From JAQXDR01 sp038138625 (GTDB lineage Bacteria; Pseudomonadota; Alphaproteobacteria; Rhodobacterales; Rhodobacteraceae): DNA of 19,833 nt. The DNA lies in contig JAYQEA010000076.1 in assembly GCA_038138625.1 (NCBI GenBank), positions 1 to 19,833 on the forward strand, in the 5' to 3' direction. The translations under genes were made by a program, and so were the position numbers. The notes beneath the pieces are model-generated. The model made no database searches, was not told where the DNA came from, and saw nothing but the letters and a program-made list of their open reading frames with translations. Shown here piece by piece: positions 8,834-16,600 of this stretch (positions within the stretch are counted from its first letter, which is position 1; each line of letters starts with the position of its first letter).

Positions 8834-8864
8834 AAAAAAAGGGGCGCCCCGAGGGACGCCCCTT
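8834..8864 (-). terminator. Rho-independent terminator of groESL
   Basis: Read on the minus strand, the arm AAGGGGCG pairs with CGCCCCTT around a short GC-rich centre, and the right arm runs straight into seven T. It begins 26 bases beyond the groEL stop. Read on the plus strand the same hairpin is followed only by TTAAAATAT, so it may weakly stop the FAD dehydrogenase transcript as well. Confidence 0.88.
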
Positions 8865-8890
8865 AAAATATCCAAAAGGATAAACGGCGA

Positions 8891-10534
8891 TTACATCATG
8901 CCGCCCATGCCACCCATGTCGGGCATACCGCCCGCAGGTGCCGCACCTTCTTTGGCGGGCTTATCAGCAACCATTGCTTCGGTTGTGATCAGCAGTCCAG
9001 CAACAGACGCCGCGTCTTCCAACGCTGTCCGAACAACTTTGGCTGGGTCAATTACACCAAAGGCAAACAGATCGCCGTACTCTTCGGTCTGGGCATTGAA
9101 GCCGAACGATGTGTCGTCACTTTCGCGGATTTTGCCCGCGACAACCGCACCATCAACACCGGCATTCTCGGCAATCTGACGCAGAGGCGCTTCGATTGCG
9201 CGCTTCACGATGGCAACACCGGCGTCTTGGTCAGTGTTCGCACCTGTCACGCCGTCCAGAGCTTTGCCACCCTGAACAAGGGCAACACCGCCACCTACAA
9301 CAACACCCTCTTGAACCGCAGCACGTGTCGCGTTCAGAGCATCGTCAACACGATCCTTACGCTCTTTCACTTCGACTTCTGTCATGCCGCCGACACGGAT
9401 AACGGCAACACCACCCGCCAGTTTGGCAACGCGTTCTTGCAGCTTCTCACGGTCATAATCGCTGGAGGTTTCTTCGATCTGGTTGCGGATCTGGGCAACG
9501 CGCGCCTGAATTTCGGCGCTTTCGCCTGCACCGTCAACAACGGTGGTCTCGTCCTTGGTGATCTGAACCTTCTTGGCGGAGCCAAGCATGTCCATTGTCA
9601 CGCTTTCCAGCTTCATGCCGAGGTCTTCGCTGATCACCTGACCACCGGTCAGGATCGCGATGTCCTGCAGCATTGCCTTGCGACGATCACCGAAGCCAGG
9701 TGCCTTCACAGCAGCAATCTTCAGTCCGCCACGCAGCTTGTTCACAACCAATGTCGCCAAAGCTTCGCCTTCGACGTCTTCAGCGATGATCAAAAGAGGC
9801 TTTTGGCTTTGGATAACCGATTCCAACAGGGGAACCATTGGCTGAAGCGACGAAAGCTTTTTCTCGTGCAGCAAGATCATGCAATCTTCCAGCTCGGCCG
9901 TCATTTTGTCCGCATTGGTGACAAAATAAGGTGACAGGTAGCCGCGATCAAACTGCATGCCTTCGACGACGTCGGTCTCGGTCTCAAGGCCTTTGTTTTC
10001 CTCGACGGTGATCACGCCTTCGTTGCCAACTTTTTGCATCGCATCTGCGATTTGTTGGCCGATTTCCGCTTCGCCATTGGCCGAAATGGTTCCGACCTGC
10101 GCAACTTCGTCGCTGTCTTTTACTTCGCGCGACGCGGCTTTGATTGCTTCGACGACGGTTGTCGTCGCAAGGTCAATGCCGCGCTTCAGATCCATTGGGT
10201 TCAAGCCGGCCGCAACCTGCTTCAATCCCTCGCGAACGATGGCCTGAGCCAAAACAGTCGCTGTGGTTGTGCCGTCGCCGGCCTCGTCATTGGTGCGCTG
10301 GGCCACTTCTTTGACCATTTGCGCGCCCATGTTTTCGAACTTGTCTTCCAGTTCGATTTCCTTGGCAACCGATACACCGTCTTTGGTGATGCGCGGGGCG
10401 CCGAAGGATTTGTCAAGAACCACGTTACGGCCTTTTGGGCCCAAAGTGACCTTGACCGCATCAGCAAGGATGTTCACACCCTTGAGCATGCGGTTGCGGG
10501 CGTCGGTATCAAATTTGACGTCTTTTGCAGACAT
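8891..10534 (-). CDS. groL: chaperonin GroEL (Cpn60)
   Basis: The 547-residue subunit of the 14-mer ATP-driven folding chamber in the cytoplasm, working with GroES. Length and sequence are standard. The P-loop-like GDGTTT motif is at residues 86-91 with D87. LGPKGRNVVLDKSFGAP is in the N-terminal equatorial domain, the apical domain carries GYLSPYFVTN, and DDALNATRAAVQEGVVVGGG forms the second nucleotide contact. The tail is the usual flexible Gly-Met repeat (GGMPDMGGMGGMM). The ribosome site GGAGAG lies five bases before ATG 10534. It is second in the groES-groEL operon, 50 nt after groES, and is regulated from the CIRCE promoter upstream of groES. Nothing unusual is seen. Confidence 0.99.
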   Translation of the reverse strand: MSAKDVKFDTDARNRMLKGVNILADAVKVTLGPKGRNVVLDKSFGAPRITKDGVSVAKEIELEDKFENMGAQMVKEVAQRTNDEAGDGTTTATVLAQAIVREGLKQVAAGLNPMDLKRGIDLATTTVVEAIKAASREVKDSDEVAQVGTISANGEAEIGQQIADAMQKVGNEGVITVEENKGLETETDVVEGMQFDRGYLSPYFVTNADKMTAELEDCMILLHEKKLSSLQPMVPLLESVIQSQKPLLIIAEDVEGEALATLVVNKLRGGLKIAAVKAPGFGDRRKAMLQDIAILTGGQVISEDLGMKLESVTMDMLGSAKKVQITKDETTVVDGAGESAEIQARVAQIRNQIEETSSDYDREKLQERVAKLAGGVAVIRVGGMTEVEVKERKDRVDDALNATRAAVQEGVVVGGGVALVQGGKALDGVTGANTDQDAGVAIVKRAIEAPLRQIAENAGVDGAVVAGKIRESDDTSFGFNAQTEEYGDLFAFGVIDPAKVVRTALEDAASVAGLLITTEAMVADKPAKEGAAPAGGMPDMGGMGGMM

Positions 10535-10584
10535 AGTGTCTCTCCAGAGATATTCGTTTCAGAAAGGTTCGCTCGGGCGAAGGA

Positions 10585-10872
10585 TTAGGAAATCACGCCG
10601 AGGATGTCGCTTTCTTTCATGATCAGCAGCTCTTCACCGTCGACGGTGACTTCGGTGCCAGACCATTTGCCGAACAGAATTTTATCGCCGTCATTAACGG
10701 CCATTGTGATCAATTCGCCGTTGTCCTTGCGCGCGCCTTCGCCGCAAGCCACAACGATACCCTCAGCGGGCTTTTCCTTGGCGCTGTCAGGAATAATAAG
10801 GCCGCCTGCGGTCTTTTCTTCGCTTTCAACGCGACGGACCAATACACGGTCATGAAGCGGTTTGAATGCCAT
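10585..10872 (-). CDS. groS: co-chaperonin GroES (Cpn10)
   Basis: A 95-residue protein whose heptamer caps GroEL. It opens MAFKPLHDRVLVRR and carries the mobile loop as EEKTAGGLIIPDSAKEKP, with the hydrophobic GLII tripeptide region that docks on GroEL. The roof and core follow (GDKILFGKWSGTEV and EELLIMKESDILGVI). Full length and standard. AGGAGA lies about nine bases before ATG 10872. It is the first gene of the operon, downstream of the perfect CIRCE operator. Confidence 0.98.
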   Translation of the reverse strand: MAFKPLHDRVLVRRVESEEKTAGGLIIPDSAKEKPAEGIVVACGEGARKDNGELITMAVNDGDKILFGKWSGTEVTVDGEELLIMKESDILGVIS

Positions 10873-10926
10873 CTCTGAGTCTCTCCTAGCTCAAAGGTTT
10901 CTAACTTTTGCCTCCGGTCAGAGGCG

Positions 10927-10953
10927 TTAGCACTCAGGTCTGCTGAGTGCTAA
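10927..10953 (-). promoter_or_regulatory. CIRCE operator (HrcA binding site)
   Basis: A perfect inverted repeat TTAGCACTC-N9-GAGTGCTAA, identical to the CIRCE consensus. It lies right after the -10 box of the groES promoter, at or just past the transcription start. HrcA repressor is expected to bind here and release on heat shock; hrcA itself is not in the window. Confidence 0.97.
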
Positions 10954-10960
10954 TACCGGC

Positions 10961-10989
10961 TAGCTAGGTATAAGATTTGTCCGAGTCAA
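10961..10989 (-). promoter_or_regulatory. groESL promoter (-35/-10)
   Basis: On the minus strand TTGACT (10989-10984) and TAGCTA (10966-10961) are separated by exactly 17 bases, the spacing for the housekeeping sigma factor. The start of transcription should fall at about 10953-10955, at the edge of the CIRCE operator, which fits repression by blocking initiation. Confidence 0.7.
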
Positions 10990-11039
10990 CACTTCTAAAG
11001 CAAAAAATGATTTATGGTTTAGAATAGATTAATTTCCAA

Positions 11040-11597
11040 TCATCCCCGTTCACGCCACGCAGCCCAGGCTTCAGGTGTGTCCAGATCTGTGATGGCGCGC
11101 TCGCCACGAAGACGAATTAATCCCACATCTTCTTTTGCCAGCAACGCGCGCGCGCCTTGATCGCCATGCAACGACAAGGCAGCCGCCAACATACGATGCG
11201 GCAACCAAACGGGATGACCGGGCACCCCCTGAGGCGTCGCGGCACGATGGGCACAATCCGGGAGAAACATCGTGGTAATATCGGGCATATCCGGCAGGAC
11301 AACCATCAAAGCACATCCTGCATCCAAGGCGTGTTTCGCGCCAAACCGCAGCGATGCGGACATGCCCTCTGCCCCGTCTATGGTGGCGCAGGTTACGTTC
11401 AATCCGTCCAATACTGCCGCTCTTTCGTCGTGCTGCACACCGACCGTGACACAAACTGTCCATCCGGTCGCTACAGCGCGCGTCGTTTGTCGCTGCAGCA
11501 AGGTTATTCCATTTATTATTTTCAACAACTTATCGGATCCGCGCATGCGACGGGATGATCCCGCTGCCGGAATCAAAATCAAAGGCGCAATGTTCAC
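11040..11597 (-). CDS. MocA-like nucleotidyltransferase (NTP transferase)
   Basis: A 185-residue GT-A fold enzyme of the MobA/MocA group, which attaches CMP or GMP to molybdopterin cofactors. Motifs in order are PAAGSSRRMRGSDKLL (10-25; nucleotide-binding loop), EGMSASL (77-83), LPDMPD (101-106; metal and nucleotide contact), GHPV (127-130), GDQGAR (145-150) and DLDTPE (171-176). The set is that of molybdenum-cofactor cytidylyltransferase MocA, which serves xanthine-dehydrogenase-type enzymes, though no such enzyme is nearby. The start is GTG 11597, overlapping the stop of the CNNM gene as GTGA, so it depends on that gene for translation. The substrate could be another nucleotide-linked small molecule; MocA is the best fit. 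Confidence 0.8.
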   Translation of the reverse strand: MNIAPLILIPAAGSSRRMRGSDKLLKIINGITLLQRQTTRAVATGWTVCVTVGVQHDERAAVLDGLNVTCATIDGAEGMSASLRFGAKHALDAGCALMVVLPDMPDITTMFLPDCAHRAATPQGVPGHPVWLPHRMLAAALSLHGDQGARALLAKEDVGLIRLRGERAITDLDTPEAWAAWRERG

Positions 11598-12916
11598 CTG
11601 TCCACAGTCTCGATCGGAGCGATCTTGAGATGGGTCAAACGATTGTTTTCACGTCCCGCAACCACAAACTGGAATCCGTGAAAACTGAACACCATACCCA
11701 AAGAAGGGATCATCTGTGCCTCGTGAATCACCAGTCCTGCCACGGTATTTGCTTCCTCGTCAGGCAGGTTCCAATCCGTTGCCCGGTTCAAATCCCGGAT
11801 CGTCATTGCACCGTCGATGTCATACATCCCATCTTCGCCACGCATCACTTGGGGTGCGGTTTCTTGATCAAACTCGTCGGTGATCTCCCCCACGATTTCT
11901 TCGAGAATATCCTCAAGGGTAATCAGACCCTGAAGCGCGCCGTATTCCTCTACCACCAGTGCAAAATGCGTCCGGCGACGCAAAAACTGACGCATCTGAT
12001 CATCAAGCGATGTTGTCTCGGGTACAAAATACGGAGGCATGGCCACCTCGCGAATCGCAAAACCGCTTAAGGCTTGAAAAGCGTTTCCCTCGGCCTCTTG
12101 CAGCAACCGATACATCACCCGCAGAAGATCTTTGGCATGTACAACACCAATAATGTTTTCCGGATCCCCTTTGAACACCGGCAACCGGGTGTGGCTGCTT
12201 TCCAGACATTGCGTCAGAATAGCCTGAGGATCGCTATCTGCATCAATCATCTCGATTCCAGAACGATGGAGCATGATTTCTTCGACGGTTCGTTCGGCCA
12301 GATCCAACGCCCCCAGAATACGATCGCGGTCTTCCTTCTCGACAAGACCCTCACTGTGACCAAGGTTCAGTGCACCGGCGATCTCTTCCCGGACTGCCAG
12401 AATGTGACTGTCGGGATCCGTTTGCACACCAAAAATCCGTAAAACTCCCCGCACAAGCATGCGTACGACACCGACAACCGGTGCAAAGATACGCACAATC
12501 AGACTGATTGGGCGCGCGACAATACTGGCGGCGTCTTCTGCATTGGTGATTGCATAGGTCTTGGGCAAGACTTCTGCAAAAATCAAAACAAGCGCTGTCA
12601 TCACCAATGTCGCAAGCGCAACGCCGCTTTCGCCAAAGGCCTGCGTAAACAATGCCGTGGCCAGCGAGGTTGCCAAGATGTTTACGAGGTTGTTACCCAG
12701 AAGGACTGACCCAATCAGACGTTCGTTATCCTCGGTGATCAACAAGGCGCGCTTTGCACCTGTGCTGCCCTTGTCGGCTTTGGCACGTAGTTTGCCCCGC
12801 GACGCGGCAGTCAGGGCCGTTTCGGATCCCGAAAAAAAGCCAGATAGTACCAAAAGGCCCAGAATCGCGCTGGCTGTGATCCAGAAGGTCGTATCCAAGG
12901 TTGAGGCGGGGTCCAT
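11594..12916 (-). CDS. CNNM/CorC (HlyC) family membrane protein with CBS domains
   Basis: A 440-residue inner-membrane protein. The DUF21/CNNM membrane part spans about residues 10-165, with SGFFSGSETALTAASR (25-40), GNNLVN (74-79) and AEVLPKTYA (114-122), all family hallmarks. A CBS pair follows at about 205-345 (VEEIMLHRSGIEMI, TRLPVFKG, VVEEYGALQGLITLEDILEEIVGEI), then the C-terminal CorC_HlyC domain at about 360-435. Relatives export magnesium or cobalt; the old name 'hemolysin' is misleading. The start is ATG 12916. It is followed by the MocA-like gene with a GTGA overlap and is divergent from the metallophosphoesterase, sharing a 75-nt promoter gap. Confidence 0.92.
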   Translation of the reverse strand: MDPASTLDTTFWITASAILGLLVLSGFFSGSETALTAASRGKLRAKADKGSTGAKRALLITEDNERLIGSVLLGNNLVNILATSLATALFTQAFGESGVALATLVMTALVLIFAEVLPKTYAITNAEDAASIVARPISLIVRIFAPVVGVVRMLVRGVLRIFGVQTDPDSHILAVREEIAGALNLGHSEGLVEKEDRDRILGALDLAERTVEEIMLHRSGIEMIDADSDPQAILTQCLESSHTRLPVFKGDPENIIGVVHAKDLLRVMYRLLQEAEGNAFQALSGFAIREVAMPPYFVPETTSLDDQMRQFLRRRTHFALVVEEYGALQGLITLEDILEEIVGEITDEFDQETAPQVMRGEDGMYDIDGAMTIRDLNRATDWNLPDEEANTVAGLVIHEAQMIPSLGMVFSFHGFQFVVAGRENNRLTHLKIAPIETVDR

Positions 12917-12991
12917 GTTATAGCAGTTCCTATGGGCTGATGTGTTATCATGTTATGAGGGGACAGCCCTAGGCAATCAAGAGGCAGCACA

Positions 12992-13825
12992 GTGCAGATA
13001 CGACGGCTTGGCACCATAACGGGATCGGTTTTGCTATTCGGTGGCCCCTATTCAAACTTGCCTGCACTTGAGGCAATGCATGCAGTGGCTCATCAATACG
13101 ATCATGCCCTGTGCACAGGCGATGTAGTTGCATATGGCGCGCAGCCACGGGAATGTGTTGCAATTATTCGGGACTGGGGGCTGAACACTGTTGCGGGTAA
13201 TTGCGAACGGCAACTGGCCGAGAGCCGGTCAAATTGTGGCTGTGGCTTTGATCCGGGCAGCCAGTGTGATGTGGCATCCAACGCGTGGTTCTCATATGCA
13301 TCAGATCGGATTGATCCCGGGGACCGCGCATGGATGGCACAGTTGCCGGACATTATTACCTTTACGCATGCAGGCAGGCACGTAGCTGTCTTGCACGGTG
13401 GTGTGCGCACAAACAACCAATTTATTTGGCCAACACAGGCGAATGACCTGCGCGCCGCGATTGCCGACCTTCGTGCGATGGTTGGACCCGTGGATACGGT
13501 TATTGCCGGACACTGTGGTATTGGCTTTATAAAGCGCGAAGATGATGCAGTGTGGTTAAATGCCGGGGTCATCGGCATGCCCCAAAATGATGGCGATGTA
13601 CGCACAGTCTATGCAACGCTGACGGATGATGGTGTCCCAAACCTGCATCGTCTGCCCTATGATCATATCCAAGCGGCACGATCCATGGTCCATGCGGGAC
13701 TGACACAGGGGTATCAAACCGGGCTGACCACGGGCTGGTGGCCCTCTGAGGATATCCTGCCTCTTGACCTGCGTCGGACATCATCCCCGCGCGAGAGGGT
13801 GATGATCGAATACCAAAGCCTTTAG
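12992..13825 (+). CDS. metallophosphoesterase-family protein lacking the first metal motif
   Basis: A 277-residue calcineurin-like phosphoesterase fold of the YfcE/MJ0936 kind. Seen are CTGDVVAYG (41-49; motif GD), AGNCE (68-72; in place of GNHD), LHGG (134-137) and AGHCGI (172-177; motif GHT-like), then NAGVIGMPQNDG (190-201). The first motif, DxHGN in active members, is replaced by FGGPYSNLPAL (16-26), so one of the two metals may be missing. It carries several cysteines in a cluster (C71, C82, C84, C92). I recall this FGGPYSN form as shared by Rhodobacteraceae homologues, so it is probably a subfamily rather than a decayed gene. The start is GTG 12992 behind AGAGG. Its 3' end overlaps xerD tail to tail by 45 bp. 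Confidence 0.8.
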   Translation: MQIRRLGTITGSVLLFGGPYSNLPALEAMHAVAHQYDHALCTGDVVAYGAQPRECVAIIRDWGLNTVAGNCERQLAESRSNCGCGFDPGSQCDVASNAWFSYASDRIDPGDRAWMAQLPDIITFTHAGRHVAVLHGGVRTNNQFIWPTQANDLRAAIADLRAMVGPVDTVIAGHCGIGFIKREDDAVWLNAGVIGMPQNDGDVRTVYATLTDDGVPNLHRLPYDHIQAARSMVHAGLTQGYQTGLTTGWWPSEDILPLDLRRTSSPRERVMIEYQSL

Positions 13826-14698
13826 ACGCTCTTCGATCACATGGGTGTATATTTCAGTTGTTGCCACATCCGCATGGCCCAGCAGGGTTTGGATGGACCG
13901 TAAATCGGCTCCATGTTCCAAAAGATGTGTTGCGAAGGCATGGCGCAAGGTATGCGGCGACACATGCGCCGGTGAAATACCCGCCTTTACAGCCATTTCC
14001 TTGATCGTCAGAAAAAATGAATTGCGGGTCAGATGCCCCGCTTTTCCCCTTGAGGGAAACAAGAATTGTGACGCCGGACGTCCTTCGGATCGGGCCACGG
14101 AATCCTCGGCATCACGTAGCGCAAGCCAGTCGCTCAGCGCGACGCGCGCTGGAGACGACAGCGGCACCAGTCTTTCCTTACCGCCTTTGCCACGGACGAG
14201 GATCATTCGAGGGTCGCCGCGCACTGCGGATATTGGAAGCGACACCAGTTCCGTCACCCGCAATCCTGTAGCGTAAAGAAGCTGCATCAAACAGACATTG
14301 CGGGCATGATCACGCGGCGTTCGCCCCTGTGTTTGCGCAGCCAACAGCAGGCGATCCACCTGCTCGAGGCTGAGTGTCTTAGGTAATGTTTTGTCTCGAC
14401 CTGGACCTGGGATCTGGACTGCAGGGTTGTCAGACCGCAGGCCTTCTTCGAATGCAAAATGATACAGCTGCCGGATCGCAGACAATCTTCGTGCTCGGGT
14501 GGAACGCGATAGCCCCTGCGCTTGGCAATAGGCAAGATAATCCTCGATGTGCGATTGTCGGGCTGACTGCATGTGGAAGCCTTGCCCTTGCAGCCAATGG
14601 TCAAAATCCTGAAGATCACGCCCGTAGGACAGTAACGTGTTCTCGGCTGCGCCCCTTTCGGCAGCAATCGTGTCCAGAAAGTCACCTAGCCAAGTCAC
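13781..14698 (-). CDS. xerD: site-specific tyrosine recombinase XerD
   Basis: A 305-residue recombinase that, with XerC, resolves chromosome dimers at dif near the division septum. Residues 1-85 are the SAM-like N-terminal DNA-binding domain and about 105-295 the catalytic domain. All active residues are present: R147 (ATGLRVTEL), K171 (GKGGKERLVPL), H249 and R252 (HTLRHAFATHLLEHGADLR), H275 (LLGHA) and the nucleophile Y284 (TEIYTHV). I chose XerD over XerC from the sequence and the chromosomal setting beside aroK. The start is GTG 14698, overlapping the stop of the secreted 554-residue protein as GTGA, so it is the last gene of that operon. Its 3' end overlaps the metallophosphoesterase. There are no integrase-style flanking repeats, so it is not a mobile-element gene. 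Confidence 0.93.
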   Translation of the reverse strand: MTWLGDFLDTIAAERGAAENTLLSYGRDLQDFDHWLQGQGFHMQSARQSHIEDYLAYCQAQGLSRSTRARRLSAIRQLYHFAFEEGLRSDNPAVQIPGPGRDKTLPKTLSLEQVDRLLLAAQTQGRTPRDHARNVCLMQLLYATGLRVTELVSLPISAVRGDPRMILVRGKGGKERLVPLSSPARVALSDWLALRDAEDSVARSEGRPASQFLFPSRGKAGHLTRNSFFLTIKEMAVKAGISPAHVSPHTLRHAFATHLLEHGADLRSIQTLLGHADVATTEIYTHVIEERLKALVFDHHPLARG

Positions 14699-16359
14699 TC
14701 CATTGACCCAAGAATCAAAAGCTCGATCGCTGCGCGACGGGCGTCTGTGTCAAAGCCAAGTGCGCGCAATGCGCGAAGACCTTGGGTTAAAGCGGCATCG
14801 TCGCCTGATGCCCCGTCAGCAATCAATTGCATAGCCAGCAACAACGCCTCTCCAATGCGATCCTCGGCCTGCAACTGCGCCACCTGTGGCGGCACTCCGG
14901 ACAGAGTAAAGGCAATGGCCACGGCATCGGAATACCGACCCTGTGTTATCGGTGGGGGTACATCCCCTCGCGCCACTGCAGAAACCAAATCGGCCACCGG
15001 ATGACCCGTTGGTAACCTGCCAGATGCATCAACGAATTCGGGACCCAAAAGGCGCAACCAAGAATCATCCGGCAAGCGCGGCTCTAACGCCTCTGCCAGA
15101 GGCACAACCAATCCGACCGGAGCAAGAAGAGCAGTAGCATCCCAAACTGCGGCATCCACCACCTCGGGAGTGCCACGCGTTAGGCTTCTTATCAAGGTTT
15201 GAACAGCAGACACCCGATCCCAAACACCGCCTGACGCCGCTGGCGCGCGCTCCATCACTATGGCAATCCATACCTCTGGCGCCAAAGCACCGCTGCGGAC
15301 CAGTCGTTCGGCTGCTTCGATCTGGGCTTTCCAGCCCGAATCTCCCGTCAACTGTGGCAGATCAAAAGCCCGCGGCAGGGTCGCAGTGGCCGGCGGCTCT
15401 CCGATCGCTTCGAGAAGTCGAAATGTCAGGGCGTCAGCTTTTGGCGTTATCGACAAAGGTGGCAAGCCTTCGGCCAGTTCGGGATCCAGATATCGCCACA
15501 AAAGATCGACCGTTTGAGGGGGAAGTAAATCCAGACCCTGTGCCGCCCAAAGTGTTGTCACTGCGCCATTCCAGTCCTGTAGACGCGCTTTGCAATACAC
15601 TTGCCAAACCAAATCATCTGAAAGCCATGGGGCGACGCGCCACCGGTTGCAGGCAGCGTCTGTTTCCCCATCCAGCAACGCCAAATCCGCCCAGAGTTCA
15701 AAATTATCTGCGTTTTCTTCTGGCAATTGTTCCAGCAGGGCACGGGCCTCGGCCACAGCACCCAGATCCAAAAGACGTTCTGCCCGTGCGCGTAACCATA
15801 CCGATGATGATCCGGTCTGTGGAGGTTGCGTTTCTGCACGTAAGATTCGATGTGCCAAACGCGTCATCGCTGCGCCATAGATCTGGACATCGGCAATCTG
15901 GCCAGCCACATCCTTGGACTGTGACCCCAGCCAGAGCGTGGATGAAAGACCAGCAACATCCGCTGGAATCAATCCCAGTATCTGAGACGCTGGCGTGTTC
16001 AGCGTGATGACCTCTACCTCAGGGACGCTCGCATTCGCCACAGCAGCAGGTTCTGGTGCAATCTGACGTTTGGCTTCGGCCTCGGCGGCCGCACGGCTGA
16101 GCCACTCTACTGGCGACAGCGGTCCTTCTGCATCGGCATTGTTTTGAGGCGCAGCCCCCTTTGGGTCGTCGGAAGGCGACACAGACGGTGCAAACAGCGA
16201 TAACGGAGAGGGTTGCGCATCAGCGGGTGCTGGTTGGTTTGGGGGCGAACCAGACGACACCAAACCGGGAATCGTCAGCGGCTCTTGTGCTCTGATCGGC
16301 AAGGCCCCCAAAGCCACGCAACAAAAAAAAGCTGCTAGCTTCTGTGTCTTAATCCGCAC
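14695..16359 (-). CDS. secreted or periplasmic helical-repeat protein of unknown function
   Basis: A 554-residue protein that I cannot assign. Residues 1-24 are a signal peptide (basic RIKTQK, hydrophobic core with two Cys, cut after IRA or RAQ). Residues 28-110 are rich in Pro, Ala, Ser and Asp and probably disordered. From about 160 on, repeated short amphipathic helices (RAERLLDLGAVAEARALLEQL, then NFELWADLALLDGE) look like TPR/Sel1-type solenoid. The last 60 residues (IGEALLLAMQLIADGA, LTQGLRALRALGFDTDARR) form another pair. There is no catalytic motif. I recall similar proteins in Rhodobacteraceae being given names such as 'antifreeze glycopeptide polyprotein', which only reflects Ala/Pro richness. 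The start is GTG 16359, overlapping the upstream 49-residue membrane peptide by 11 nt; the stop overlaps xerD. A cell-envelope or division role is inferred only from the operon. Confidence 0.75.
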   Translation of the reverse strand: MRIKTQKLAAFFCCVALGALPIRAQEPLTIPGLVSSGSPPNQPAPADAQPSPLSLFAPSVSPSDDPKGAAPQNNADAEGPLSPVEWLSRAAAEAEAKRQIAPEPAAVANASVPEVEVITLNTPASQILGLIPADVAGLSSTLWLGSQSKDVAGQIADVQIYGAAMTRLAHRILRAETQPPQTGSSSVWLRARAERLLDLGAVAEARALLEQLPEENADNFELWADLALLDGETDAACNRWRVAPWLSDDLVWQVYCKARLQDWNGAVTTLWAAQGLDLLPPQTVDLLWRYLDPELAEGLPPLSITPKADALTFRLLEAIGEPPATATLPRAFDLPQLTGDSGWKAQIEAAERLVRSGALAPEVWIAIVMERAPAASGGVWDRVSAVQTLIRSLTRGTPEVVDAAVWDATALLAPVGLVVPLAEALEPRLPDDSWLRLLGPEFVDASGRLPTGHPVADLVSAVARGDVPPPITQGRYSDAVAIAFTLSGVPPQVAQLQAEDRIGEALLLAMQLIADGASGDDAALTQGLRALRALGFDTDARRAAIELLILGSME

Positions 16360-16498
16360 TTAGGATCACCGGAAGGCGGATTTCTTCACCGGGTGGCGAA
16401 AAATCCGCACCAAAAACCGGGCCCAAATACGTGTAGGCCACCAGCCCGATCATGGCCAAAACCAAAAGATAAATTATCCACCGCGTCAGAAACCACAT
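16349..16498 (-). CDS. small single-pass membrane protein of unknown function
   Basis: A 49-residue protein with a short basic start (MWFLTRW), one membrane helix at about residues 8-27 and a polar tail with FSPPGEEIRLPVIL. I chose ATG 16498 because GGGGA lies about eight bases before it. A longer frame from 16573 would add a basic Cys-containing stretch before the helix with no clear ribosome site. It is the first gene of the operon with the 554-residue secreted protein and xerD, and its stop falls 11 nt inside the next gene. A TATAAG box on the minus strand near 16541-16536 may be the operon promoter, but the matching -35 is weak. No function can be assigned. Confidence 0.7.
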   Translation of the reverse strand: MWFLTRWIIYLLVLAMIGLVAYTYLGPVFGADFSPPGEEIRLPVILSAD

Positions 16499-16600
16499 TT
16501 CTTTATTCCCCTGCCCAGGGCATTTGTTTTTACCACTTATAGCTGGCCTTTTGACCAAGATCACGTCATTCAAGCACCATAGGCAAAAAAATGGTCACAT

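Noticed and set aside
8898..10622. Several long plus-strand frames opposite groEL and groES
   Set aside because: They are antisense shadows of the codon pattern in highly conserved chaperonin genes.
13781..14698. Tyrosine recombinase as an integrase of a genomic island or prophage
   Set aside because: It sits in a conserved-looking housekeeping operon, has XerD-type sequence throughout, and no tRNA, attachment repeat or phage gene is near.
16551..16580. Possible aroK promoter with TTGACC as -35
   Set aside because: The only -10 at proper spacing (CACCAT) matches three of six consensus bases, too weak to call.
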